Shown piece by piece: positions 35,724-42,716 of a DNA stretch of 49,228 bases (position 1 is its first letter; every line of letters starts with the position of its first letter). Origin of the DNA: an uncultured Pelagibacteraceae bacterium (GTDB taxonomy: Bacteria; Pseudomonadota; Alphaproteobacteria; Pelagibacterales; Pelagibacteraceae); the NCBI GenBank assembly GCA_902579105.1, contig CACHFM010000010.1:1-49228 (forward strand), given 5' to 3'. The translations under genes and the position numbers were made by a program. The notes beneath the pieces are model-generated. The model did not search any database. It was given only the letters and a program-made list of their open reading frames with translations, and was not told the origin of the DNA.

Positions 35724-36838
35724 TTATAATTGTTGTAAAGTTTAATTGCATAACGATCAGTCATACCAGAAATAAAATCTGAAATAGCTCTAAATTTATC
35801 TTTAGTCAATTGATCTTTAGTAAGGAATTTTCTTGGATTAGATTTAATAATATTAAACAATTTCTTAATAATCATTTTCCCTCTTTGATTCTTTCTTAAC
35901 ACAGTTTTATTATTGTACATTTTATTTCTTAAAAAAAATCTAATTTCTTCATCAGAACTTTTTATTTTATTAGAAAAGTTAACTATTAATTCATTAGATT
36001 TCTTTAAATCTTTTAATGATTTAACATTTAATTTTTTTAAATTATTTGTACTATTATTTAATAAATCTCTAATCATTAAATCTATGGAGTCTCTTATAAT
36101 TTGATATGTTGCTATTTTATAATTCTTTTTATTTATTTTTTTTTTATACTTAGTATAAATTTTTTTAAAAAAATCTATTTCAACAAGTTCTTCTAACTTA
36201 AATAATTTTGCATTGATTCCATCTTGTATATCATGATTATTATAAGCTATATCATCAGATATTGCTGATATTTGAGCTTCTAAAGGAGGATAAGTTTTAA
36301 AATTAATCTTATTTTTAAAAGTATTTACACCAATTAACCTATTTACTAGAGCGTTATCTTCTACAGGACCATTATGCTTTAAGAGACCTTCTAAAGTTTC
36401 AACAGTTAAATTAAGACCTTTAAATTTGAAATATTTATTTTCCAAAAACATAACTATTCTTAAAGTTTGTAAATTATGATCAAAACCACCATAATTTTGC
36501 ATACATTCATCTAAAGCTTCTTCACCAGCATGTCCAAAAGGAGTATGTCCTAAATCATGAGCAAGACTTAAAGTTTCTGCTAAATCTTCATTTAAATTTA
36601 AATACTTTGATATTGATCTAGCTATTTGTGCTACTTCAATTGAATGTGTTATTCTTGTTCTAAAATGATCTCCGTCAGTATTTACAAATACTTGGGTTTT
36701 GTGCTTAAGCCTTCTAAATGAAGCACTGTGAATTATTCGATCTCTATCTCTTTGAAAAGGTGAGCGATATTTAGAATTAGCCTCATAATTTAATCTACCT
36801 TTGCTTTTAAATATGCCTAACTGATTGTGTTTTTTCAT
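35720..36838 (-). CDS. dgt: Deoxyguanosine triphosphate triphosphohydrolase-like protein
   Basis: An HD-domain enzyme that splits dNTPs into deoxynucleoside and triphosphate, thought to control nucleotide pools. The 372-aa sequence shows YRSPFQRDRDRIIHSASFRRLKHKTQVF near 23-50, THSIEVAQIARSI near 64-76, LAHDLGHTPFGHAGEEAL near 92-109 (the HD pair and further metal ligands) and DDIAYNNHDIQDG near 193-205. It begins the long leftward run that continues to secF. It is divergent from erpA with a 50-bp spacer that carries no obvious operator. Confidence 0.94.
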   Translation of the reverse strand: MKKHNQLGIFKSKGRLNYEANSKYRSPFQRDRDRIIHSASFRRLKHKTQVFVNTDGDHFRTRITHSIEVAQIARSISKYLNLNEDLAETLSLAHDLGHTPFGHAGEEALDECMQNYGGFDHNLQTLRIVMFLENKYFKFKGLNLTVETLEGLLKHNGPVEDNALVNRLIGVNTFKNKINFKTYPPLEAQISAISDDIAYNNHDIQDGINAKLFKLEELVEIDFFKKIYTKYKKKINKKNYKIATYQIIRDSIDLMIRDLLNNSTNNLKKLNVKSLKDLKKSNELIVNFSNKIKSSDEEIRFFLRNKMYNNKTVLRKNQRGKMIIKKLFNIIKSNPRKFLTKDQLTKDKFRAISDFISGMTDRYAIKLYNNYK

Positions 36839-36888
36839 CCTTTAATTTAATTAATTAAGTATTATATTAGTAATAACAGTGTTCAGTC

Positions 36889-37206
36889 ATGATTAAAGAA
36901 ATTAAATTTACAGATAAAGCTTTAAAACAAATAGAAAATTTATTGTCAAAAAAAGACAAGGGATCATTTTTTAGAATCGCTATTAAAGGTGGTGGTTGCT
37001 CTGGTTTTCAATATGAATTCACATTCGATAAATCTAAACAAGACGATGATTTAAACTATCAAAATATTCTAATAGATAAGAATTCAGCAGATTTATTAAA
37101 AGGATCTGAAGTTGACTATGTATCAGAATTAATTGGTGAATCTTTCAAAATATCTAATCCACAAACCAAATCTTCATGTGGTTGTGGAGTTTCTTTCTCT
37201 CTTTAA
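36889..37206 (+). CDS. erpA: Iron-sulphur cluster carrier ErpA/IscA
   Basis: An A-type carrier that delivers iron-sulphur clusters to target enzymes. At 105 aa it carries the three ligand cysteines in the expected places: C37 in GGGCSGFQYEF, and C97 and C99 in SSCGCGVSFSL. The remaining sequence follows the HesB/IscA fold. It is cotranscribed with xthA: the stop TAA and the xthA ATG share one base. The choice between ErpA and IscA rests on overall resemblance and genomic context only. Confidence 0.9.
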   Translation: MIKEIKFTDKALKQIENLLSKKDKGSFFRIAIKGGGCSGFQYEFTFDKSKQDDDLNYQNILIDKNSADLLKGSEVDYVSELIGESFKISNPQTKSSCGCGVSFSL

Positions 37207-37982
37207 TGATCATATCATCATGGAATGTCAATTCCGTAAGGGCGAGAATTGAAAATATTAAAAGCTATTTATTAAAATATAAACCTGACATTTTAATGAT
37301 GCAGGAAATAAAAACTGAAGACCCAAATTTCCCTTATGATGATTTTTCTTCAATGGATTATGAAAGTCATGTTTTTGGACAAAAAAGTTATAATGGTGTT
37401 GCAATTATTTCTAAAAATAAATTAAAAAATGTAAGAACAGATATAATCAAAGATAAATTAAAACAATCTAGAATTATATCTGCAGAAGTTGAATTTAAAA
37501 AAAAGATTATTCAATTAATAAATATTTACACTCCAAATGGAAATCCAGTAGACACTGAAAAATACGACTATAAAAAAAATTGGCTTGATCAATTAATAAA
37601 ACAACTTAAATTATTATCTAAGAAAAATCCTAATATAATTCTGGCTGGTGATTTTAATATCATTCCATCTTCTGAGGATGTTTATAATGAAAAAAGTTTT
37701 GAAAATGATGCTTTGTTTAGACTTGAAATAAGAAAGAAATTTAGAGAGATGATTAATCTAGGCTTTAATGACGTATACAGACATTTTAATGATAATAAAG
37801 AAGGATATACATATTGGGATTATATGAGAGGAGCTTGGCAAAAAAACAATGGTATGAGAATTGATCATTTCTTAGTTTCAAATTCATTAATTGATACGAT
37901 TAAAGATATTAATATTAACAAAGATCCACGCGGTAGAGAAAAACCCTCTGATCATACACCTATAGAAATTAAATTAGCTTAA
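37206..37982 (+). CDS. xthA: Exodeoxyribonuclease III
   Basis: An AP endonuclease and 3' exonuclease of base excision repair. I place the start at the ATG at 37206 (MIISSWNVNSVRARIENI), 258 aa; in-frame codons further upstream lie inside erpA and do not resemble the family. Motifs: SWNVNSVRAR, MMQEIKTED near 32-40 with the metal-binding Glu, NIYTPNGNP near 100-108, LAGDFNIIPSSEDVYN near 142-157, and DHFLVSNSL with the final SDHTPIEI. The stop overlaps the end of the opposing dehydrogenase gene by 9 nt. Confidence 0.95.
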   Translation: MIISSWNVNSVRARIENIKSYLLKYKPDILMMQEIKTEDPNFPYDDFSSMDYESHVFGQKSYNGVAIISKNKLKNVRTDIIKDKLKQSRIISAEVEFKKKIIQLINIYTPNGNPVDTEKYDYKKNWLDQLIKQLKLLSKKNPNIILAGDFNIIPSSEDVYNEKSFENDALFRLEIRKKFREMINLGFNDVYRHFNDNKEGYTYWDYMRGAWQKNNGMRIDHFLVSNSLIDTIKDININKDPRGREKPSDHTPIEIKLA

Positions 37983-38972
37983 AGATTTTATTTTATTAAT
38001 TAATTCTTCATTAATATTTCTAGGTCCACTATTAAGTCTATTTTTATGACGTCTTTCTCCAGGCAATCTAACTTCACCCATTGATTTCATTTTTTCAAAA
38101 AATTCCTCTGCATGTTTTTCCCAGTTATTACCTGATGTTTTGTCGGGATTAATTGCTAAAATAAATTCACCGCCACTTGGTGGACCTCCATCATTGTTAT
38201 CTTTAGCAGCAGTTTCAAAACTAAAATTATCACCAACTAAAGCACCAGCTAATAATTCAACCATCATAGCAATTGCTGATCCTTTATATCCTCCGAAAGG
38301 TAACAAAACACCTCCATCAGCTATTTCACCAGGATCAGTAGTTTCTTTTCCATCTTTTGTTAATCCAGTACCTAATGGAACTTTGTGCCCTTCTCTTTTA
38401 GCGACTTGTACTTCTCCCATAGCCATTGATGCAGTTGCCATATCATAGACAACAGGAGTTTTTCCAGGTCTAGGCCACGCAAATGAAATTGGGTTTGTGC
38501 CAAAAAGAGGTTTTATAGCTCCAGCTGGAGCAACTGCTGGTTTGTAAGATGTACAAGCAAAAGCAACTAAACCATCTTCAGCTAATTTTTCTGTTTCAGG
38601 CCACATAGCAGCCATATGATGTGAATTATTAATTGCCAAGATAGCAACACCATTTTCTTTTGCAGCTTTAGTTAATTCAGGTAGACCTTTATTTAAAACC
38701 ACTGGAGCTAAACAGTTATTTCCTTCAATTTTAATTACAGATGGTGAGATTTTTTTTACTATTGGTTTTCCTTTTCCATTAATCTTTCCACCTTTAAGTC
38801 CAATAACATAAGCTGGCAATCTAAATAAACCATGAGATACAGAACCATCTCTTTCGGCATTTCTAATTAAGTCAGATAAAATATTCGCAGTATCATCATC
38901 ACAACCATTTGCTAAAAGTGTTTTTTTTGCTAATTCAAAAATTTCGTCTAGGCTTAAAGAAACTGTACCCAT
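37974..38972 (-). CDS. Ldh2/malate-dehydrogenase-like NAD(P)-dependent oxidoreductase
   Basis: A 332-aa member of the Ldh2 family (malate, L-lactate, ureidoglycolate, sulfolactate and imine-reductase types), unrelated in fold to classical Rossmann dehydrogenases. Characteristic blocks are SHGLFRLPAYV near 40-50, ILAINNSHHMAAMWPETEKLAEDGLVAFACTSY near 103-135 with the catalytic His, FGTNPISFAWPRP near 152-164, DMATASMAMGEV near 172-183 and the GYKGSAIAMMVELLAGAL block near 228-245. The substrate cannot be assigned. It follows the Fur-family regulator by 5 nt, so it is probably part of the zinc-regulated leftward operon. Confidence 0.85.
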   Translation of the reverse strand: MGTVSLSLDEIFELAKKTLLANGCDDDTANILSDLIRNAERDGSVSHGLFRLPAYVIGLKGGKINGKGKPIVKKISPSVIKIEGNNCLAPVVLNKGLPELTKAAKENGVAILAINNSHHMAAMWPETEKLAEDGLVAFACTSYKPAVAPAGAIKPLFGTNPISFAWPRPGKTPVVYDMATASMAMGEVQVAKREGHKVPLGTGLTKDGKETTDPGEIADGGVLLPFGGYKGSAIAMMVELLAGALVGDNFSFETAAKDNNDGGPPSGGEFILAINPDKTSGNNWEKHAEEFFEKMKSMGEVRLPGERRHKNRLNSGPRNINEELINKIKSLS

Positions 38973-38977
38973 TATTT

Positions 38978-39370
38978 TTATTTACAATTTTTGCACAAAC
39001 CAAAAAATTCTAAATTATATTTGCTAAATTTCATTCCGGAATGATCCACAAAATTTGATAAGTACTTTGAAAGCTTAGAGCTACTTATTTCAGAAACTTT
39101 TTCACAGTTTTCACATATGGAAAAGGCTGTTGCTTTAGAAATTTGACAATTTGAATTTTGACAAGCAATAAATGCATTTCGACTTTCAATCTTATGTATT
39201 TTTCCTATTTCGACTAGTTTATCTAATGCTCTATAAACTTGCAAAGGAGCTTTAATACCTTTTTTTTGAACGTTAAAAAGAATTGAATAAGCTTTCATAG
39301 GTTCGCCTGCTTTATCAATTAAGTCAAAAATTATTTTTTGATTTTTAGAAAGATTATGTTGTTTTTGCAT
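38978..39370 (-). CDS. zur: Fur-family regulator, probable zinc-uptake repressor Zur
   Basis: A 130-aa DNA-binding repressor. The winged helix covers about 8-60 (IIFDLIDKAGEPMKAYSIL, then APLQVYRALDKLVEIGKIHKIES, the recognition helix). The dimerisation half has the structural zinc cysteines CENCEKV near 87-93 and LCKNC near 125-129. The short length, the sequence AFIACQNSNCQ and its place 24 nt after znuB make Zur far more likely than Fur. It presumably binds the two palindromes at 40968-40998 and so controls its own operon and znuA. Confidence 0.87.
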   Translation of the reverse strand: MQKQHNLSKNQKIIFDLIDKAGEPMKAYSILFNVQKKGIKAPLQVYRALDKLVEIGKIHKIESRNAFIACQNSNCQISKATAFSICENCEKVSEISSSKLSKYLSNFVDHSGMKFSKYNLEFFGLCKNCK

Positions 39371-39394
39371 GTTTAAAAATTTACCAATTACCCA

Positions 39395-40198
39395 CTAGTT
39401 TTTCAATTTAATTGATTGTTTTATATTTAACAAAGATAAAATAAATAAAATTAATGAAGCTACTATTATCGAAGGTCCTGATGAGGTATTAAACTCTAAT
39501 GAAGAAAATAATCCTAAAATTACAGATAACAAACCTCCAATAATTGAATAGAAAACCATTTTTTGTGGACTATCAGAGATATTTCTAGCCATGGCAGCTG
39601 GTATAATTAGCATTCCAGTAATTAGCAATAAACCAACCATTTTAATTGATATAGCGATTACTGCTGCCATTAGAATAGTAAATACTGCTTTTGCTCTATC
39701 AGGATTTAATCCTTCTGCTTCCGCTAATTCATAATTAACAGTAGATGCAAATAAAGGTTTCCAAATTAATTTAAGTACAATTAAAATTACAGCACCCCCG
39801 ATCCATATCATAAATAAATCACCTTTTGTAACAGCTAATATATCTCCAAATAATAAGCCCATAATATCAAATCTAATAAATGTTAAAAAACCAATTACAA
39901 CTAATCCAACTGCTAAAGAAGAATGCGCTAAAAGACCAAGCAAAGCATCACCTGGTAAATTTGTTTTTTTTTGAAGTTGAATTAATATTAATGCTATTAA
40001 AGATGAAATTATAAATACAGAAAGCGCAATATTTAATTCAAATGTATATGCCATGGTAACTCCAAGTAAGGCTGAATGAGCTAATGTGTCACCAAAATAA
40101 GATAATCTTCGCCAAACAATAAAACATCCTAAAGGACCTGTAACAAAGGCTATTCCTATTCCAGCAAATAATGCTCTTACAAAAAAATCATCAAACAT
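39395..40198 (-). CDS. znuB: Zinc ABC transporter permease ZnuB
   Basis: The membrane channel of the zinc importer. At 267 aa with about eight helices, it shows the ABC-3 family features: ALFAGIGIAFVTGPLGCFIVWRRLSYFGDTLAHSALLGV near 9-47 (with the conserved DTLAHSALLG), GDALLGLLAHSSLAVGLV near 83-100 and LLITGMLIIPAAMARNIS near 190-207. It begins 1 nt after the znuC stop. Metal choice (zinc rather than manganese) is inferred from the Zur-type regulator and the His-rich ZnuA. Confidence 0.94.
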   Translation of the reverse strand: MFDDFFVRALFAGIGIAFVTGPLGCFIVWRRLSYFGDTLAHSALLGVTMAYTFELNIALSVFIISSLIALILIQLQKKTNLPGDALLGLLAHSSLAVGLVVIGFLTFIRFDIMGLLFGDILAVTKGDLFMIWIGGAVILIVLKLIWKPLFASTVNYELAEAEGLNPDRAKAVFTILMAAVIAISIKMVGLLLITGMLIIPAAMARNISDSPQKMVFYSIIGGLLSVILGLFSSLEFNTSSGPSIIVASLILFILSLLNIKQSIKLKN

Positions 40199-40199
40199 T

Positions 40200-40946
40200 T
40201 TAATTCTTCTTTATATCTCCATCATCTGAATGAATATGATCATGCTTATGTTCATATACCGATAAGATTTGTGAAGCTTTTTCACCAAATAATGTTTTAT
40301 ACTCATTATTTTCTGCAACATCCATAGGTGTACCAGAACAACAAACATGGCCGTTTAAACAAACAACATGGTCTGTTGCTGTCATAACTGTATGTAGGTC
40401 GTGTGAGATTAATAAAATTCCACAATTTAAAGTATCAGATATTTTCTTTATTAATTCGTATAGAGCTATCTCACCTGTGTAATCAACACCCTGAACCGGT
40501 TCGTCAAGAACTAATAATTCAGGTTTTTTAGATATTGCTCTTGCTAGTAAAACTCTTTGAAATTCACCTCCTGATAAATTTCCTAAATTTTTATTTTTAA
40601 GATGCATTACTCCAGTTAATGATAAAGCGTCATTTATTTCGTCATCATTAATTTTTTCAGTCAAAACCATAAAATCATTAACTCTTAATGGTAATGTCCA
40701 ATCAATTGATATTTTTTGCGGCACATATCCAACCTTGTTAGTGTATTTTTCAACACTACCTTCTATGTTCTTGTAAATACCTAATGCAATTTTTGCTGTT
40801 GTGCTTTTTCCTGATCCATTAGGACCTATTAATGTTACAATTTTTCCCTTTTCAACTTTCAAGGATACACCTTCAACGAGCCACTTATTATTTTGACGAA
40901 AACCTGCGTTATTCAATTTAACTAAAATATTTGTATTTGAGCTCAT
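40200..40946 (-). CDS. znuC: Zinc ABC transporter ATP-binding protein ZnuC
   Basis: ATPase of the zinc importer, 248 aa. Walker A GPNGSGKST at 41-49, signature NLSGGEFQRVLLARAI near 122-137, Walker B LLVLDEPVQGVD near 145-156, and the switch His in LLISHDLHTVM. The C-terminal tail EHKHDHIHSDDGD is histidine-rich, a frequent feature of ZnuC proteins that may sense zinc. First gene of the leftward operon, 72 bp from the divergent znuA. Confidence 0.95.
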   Translation of the reverse strand: MSSNTNILVKLNNAGFRQNNKWLVEGVSLKVEKGKIVTLIGPNGSGKSTTAKIALGIYKNIEGSVEKYTNKVGYVPQKISIDWTLPLRVNDFMVLTEKINDDEINDALSLTGVMHLKNKNLGNLSGGEFQRVLLARAISKKPELLVLDEPVQGVDYTGEIALYELIKKISDTLNCGILLISHDLHTVMTATDHVVCLNGHVCCSGTPMDVAENNEYKTLFGEKASQILSVYEHKHDHIHSDDGDIKKN

Positions 40947-40967
40947 TTTATTCCTTGACTTGTAAAT

Positions 40968-40980
40968 GTTATATTATTAC
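40968..40980. promoter_or_regulatory. Second Zur-box-like palindrome (one mismatch)
   Basis: GTTATATTATTAC differs by one base from the perfect copy at 40986-40998 and lies exactly 18 bp from it, on the znuC side of the divergent spacer. The placement suits repression of the leftward znuCB-zur operon. Function is inferred from similarity to the known GTTATANTATAAC core. Confidence 0.6.
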
Positions 40981-40985
40981 ATACC

Positions 40986-40998
40986 GTTATATTATAAC
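40986..40998. promoter_or_regulatory. Zur-box-like palindrome between znuC and znuA
   Basis: GTTATATTATAAC is a perfect palindrome around one central base and matches the core known for Zur operators in Proteobacteria (GTTATANTATAAC). It is 20 bp before the znuA start, in the middle of the 72-bp znuC-znuA spacer, where it could overlap both promoters. Confidence 0.75.
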
Positions 40999-41018
40999 AA
41001 ACAATTAATATTAAACTT

Positions 41019-41981
41019 ATGAAAAAAATTACATTTATTCTATCAATATTATCATTTTTAACTCTATTTATACCAGCAAAAGCCGAAATTAAAGTTGTGG
41101 CATCAATTAAACCAATTCATTCATTAGCTAGCTATCTTATGGATGGTGTTGGAAAGCCAGACTTAATTGTTGATGGATATTCGTCACCACATGGTTTTGC
41201 TTTAAAACCTTCTCATGCAAAGATGTTACAAAATGCAGATATTATTTTTTGGGTAGGAGAAGATATTGAGAGTTTTTTAGAAAAACCATTAAGTTCAATA
41301 GCAAAAAAAGCTGAAAAAATTGAGCTAATGGAAACAAAGGGTTTGAATGTATTAAAATTTAGAGAAAGAAATATTTTTGATGAAGATGGTCACGACGATC
41401 ATGGTCATGATGATCATGGTAAAAAAGAAGATGATCACGACGATCACGGACATGATGATCATGAAGGACACGCACATGGTGAATTCGACCCACACATTTG
41501 GTTAGATCCTATTAATGCAAAAGTAATTTTGTTTGAAATGTCCAAACACTTAATTGAGAACGATCCTAAAAATGAAGTAACTTACAGAGATAATTTAAGT
41601 AAAGCTTATAAAGAAATTGATAAACTTACTAAAGAAGTGACAGCTGAATTAAATGAAAGTGTTGCCTCAATTGTTTTTCATGATGCTTATCAATACTTTG
41701 AAAAGAGATTTGGTGTAAATATATTAGGTGCTTTTACAGTTAATACTGATGTAATGCCAGGAGCGGAACAATTAGCTGAGATCAGAGAAGTAATCGAACA
41801 CGATAAAGTTGCATGTGTATTTTCAGAACCACAATTTAATCCAGATATTATTAAAGCAGTTGCTAAAGATATGAATATAAAAACTGGTGTAGTAGACCCT
41901 CTAGGAGCTACTTTAAACCCAGGTAAAGACTTATACTTCAAATTGATAAGAAATATGTCTGCTTCTTTTAAAGGCTGCTAA
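41019..41981 (+). CDS. znuA: Zinc ABC transporter substrate-binding protein ZnuA
   Basis: Periplasmic zinc-binding protein that delivers zinc to ZnuBC. It is 320 aa with a signal peptide at about 1-22 (cleaved before EIKVV). Zinc ligands of the cluster 9 family are visible: a His in SSPHGF near 66-71, FDPHIWLDPINAK near 156-168, VFHDAYQYFEKRFGVNILG near 219-237, and an acidic residue near the C-terminus in GVVDPLGATL. A His/Asp-rich loop at 121-154 with ten histidines is typical of high-affinity zinc binders. Confidence 0.96.
   Translation: MKKITFILSILSFLTLFIPAKAEIKVVASIKPIHSLASYLMDGVGKPDLIVDGYSSPHGFALKPSHAKMLQNADIIFWVGEDIESFLEKPLSSIAKKAEKIELMETKGLNVLKFRERNIFDEDGHDDHGHDDHGKKEDDHDDHGHDDHEGHAHGEFDPHIWLDPINAKVILFEMSKHLIENDPKNEVTYRDNLSKAYKEIDKLTKEVTAELNESVASIVFHDAYQYFEKRFGVNILGAFTVNTDVMPGAEQLAEIREVIEHDKVACVFSEPQFNPDIIKAVAKDMNIKTGVVDPLGATLNPGKDLYFKLIRNMSASFKGC
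41379..41480 (+). repeat. Imperfect repeat coding for the His/Asp loop of ZnuA
   Basis: A 102-nt in-frame stretch of varied CAC/CAT and GAC/GAT codons encodes repeated HDDHG units (10 His in 34 residues). It is an internal low-complexity coding repeat that can vary in length between strains, not a mobile or CRISPR-type repeat. Confidence 0.9.
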
Positions 41982-42017
41982 TTTAAAGGATTAAAAAACT
42001 AAGCTTTTAGTTTCCTC

Positions 42018-42023
42018 TATAAT
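42018..42023 (+). promoter_or_regulatory. Candidate -10 element upstream of the arsenate operon
   Basis: A perfect TATAAT, 40 bp before the ATG at 42064. No good -35 is visible. Transcription from here would begin near 42030, inside the GTAA direct repeat, and retain the Shine-Dalgarno AGAGGAG at 42054-42060. Confidence 0.45.
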
Positions 42024-42040
42024 TGTAATAAAATCGTAAC
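42023..42040 (+). promoter_or_regulatory. Pho-box-like direct repeat
   Basis: TTGTAAT, AAAA, TCGTAAC: two 7-bp units with a 4-bp A-tract between them, giving GTAA at an 11-bp period. This is the geometry of PhoB binding sites (CTGTCAT-N4-CTGTCAT), although the base match is partial. It lies upstream of the arsenate genes, and phoB is itself in this window. Confidence 0.35.
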
Positions 42041-42063
42041 AATAATTACATATAGAGGAGACT

Positions 42064-42285
42064 ATGTTTATCAAAAAATATCTTAAATGGATTAGTACAG
42101 CTCTTGTTTTAACAGGAATATTGTTAACTAATTTAAATATCTACCCTATCAATATTTACTTTCACGGTTTAGGAGTTGTTGGTTGGACTATCGCAGGATT
42201 TATATCCAAGGATAAAGCTATTTTAACTAACTTTGGATTACAAATTCCATTATTTGTGATTGGTATTTATAAAATTATTTTTTAA
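42064..42285 (+). CDS. Small three-helix membrane protein, SemiSWEET-like pattern
   Basis: A 73-aa protein of unknown function with three hydrophobic helices at about 8-24, 32-48 and 53-72. The second and third carry W41, G45, D50 and N56, closely matching the spacing in PQ-loop/SemiSWEET half-transporters (W, +4 G, +9 D, about +16 N). The first helix ends in NIYPINIY, where SemiSWEETs have a proline. A strong Shine-Dalgarno (AGAGGAG) precedes it. Its stop shares one base with the arsC start, so it belongs to the arsenate operon. The relation to SemiSWEET is a guess from pattern only. Confidence 0.6.
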   Translation: MFIKKYLKWISTALVLTGILLTNLNIYPINIYFHGLGVVGWTIAGFISKDKAILTNFGLQIPLFVIGIYKIIF

Positions 42286-42716
42286 TGAAAAATATTTTAT
42301 TTGTATGCACAGGAAATTCAGCAAGAAGCATTATTGCTGAGAGCATTATTAATAATGAATACTCAAATAAATTTAAAGCTTTCAGTGCTGGTAGCAATCC
42401 ATCTGGAAAAATCAATGTTGATATTAGAAGTTTTTTAGAAAAAAATAAAAATTATGATCTAACTAATTATAGTTCTAAAAACTTTAAAAAGTTTATCGAA
42501 AATGAAATAAAAATGGATCATGTAATAACAGTATGTAATAACGCAAATAATGAGGTATGTCCTATTTGGCCTCATAAAAACCAAATTATACATTGGGATA
42601 TAGATGATCCAGTAACAAAACTTCAAAATGCAAATGATGAAGAAAAGCAAATAATCATTAGAAACACATTTAATATTATAAGTAGTAAAATTAAAGATTG
42701 GATAAATGAAAAATAA
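42285..42716 (+). CDS. arsC: Arsenate reductase, thioredoxin-coupled low-molecular-weight phosphatase type
   Basis: Reduces arsenate to arsenite. At 143 aa it has the phosphatase-like loop FVCTGNSARS with nucleophile C8 and R14, and the two further redox cysteines C84 and C92 (ITVCNNANNEVCPIWP), then HWDIDDP near 103-109 with the acid Asp. This three-cysteine set marks the thioredoxin-dependent ArsC rather than a plain tyrosine phosphatase. It overlaps the 73-aa gene by 1 nt and the aquaporin gene by 11 nt. No arsR gene is present. Confidence 0.88.
   Translation: MKNILFVCTGNSARSIIAESIINNEYSNKFKAFSAGSNPSGKINVDIRSFLEKNKNYDLTNYSSKNFKKFIENEIKMDHVITVCNNANNEVCPIWPHKNQIIHWDIDDPVTKLQNANDEEKQIIIRNTFNIISSKIKDWINEK

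Larger units (their letters stand above)
42014..42058 (+). promoter_or_regulatory. Inverted repeat able to cover the ribosome-binding site of the 42064 gene
   Basis: CCTCTATA (42014-42021) is complementary to TATAGAGG (42051-42058), which contains the Shine-Dalgarno of the gene starting at 42064. Inside it, TGTAAT pairs with ATTACA after a 2-nt bulge, leaving a 15-nt loop. If transcribed whole, the RNA would bury the ribosome-binding site. The catch is that a perfect TATAAT at 42018-42023 suggests transcription may start inside this region. Confidence 0.45.

Noticed and set aside
37176..37205. Upstream in-frame start for the exonuclease III gene (MWLWSF...)
   Set aside because: It lies within the erpA 3' end. 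The family begins at MIISSWNVNS, and the ATG at 37206 overlaps the erpA stop by one base.
38140..38448. Antisense reading frame of 102 codons opposite the Ldh2-type gene
   Set aside because: Low-complexity Pro/Ser-rich translation that is a by-product of the Gly/Ala-rich coding strand.
41379..41480. Repeated GATCAYGG-like units that could look like a small repeat array
   Set aside because: In frame and coding for the His/Asp loop of ZnuA. There are no spacers of uniform length and no cas genes.
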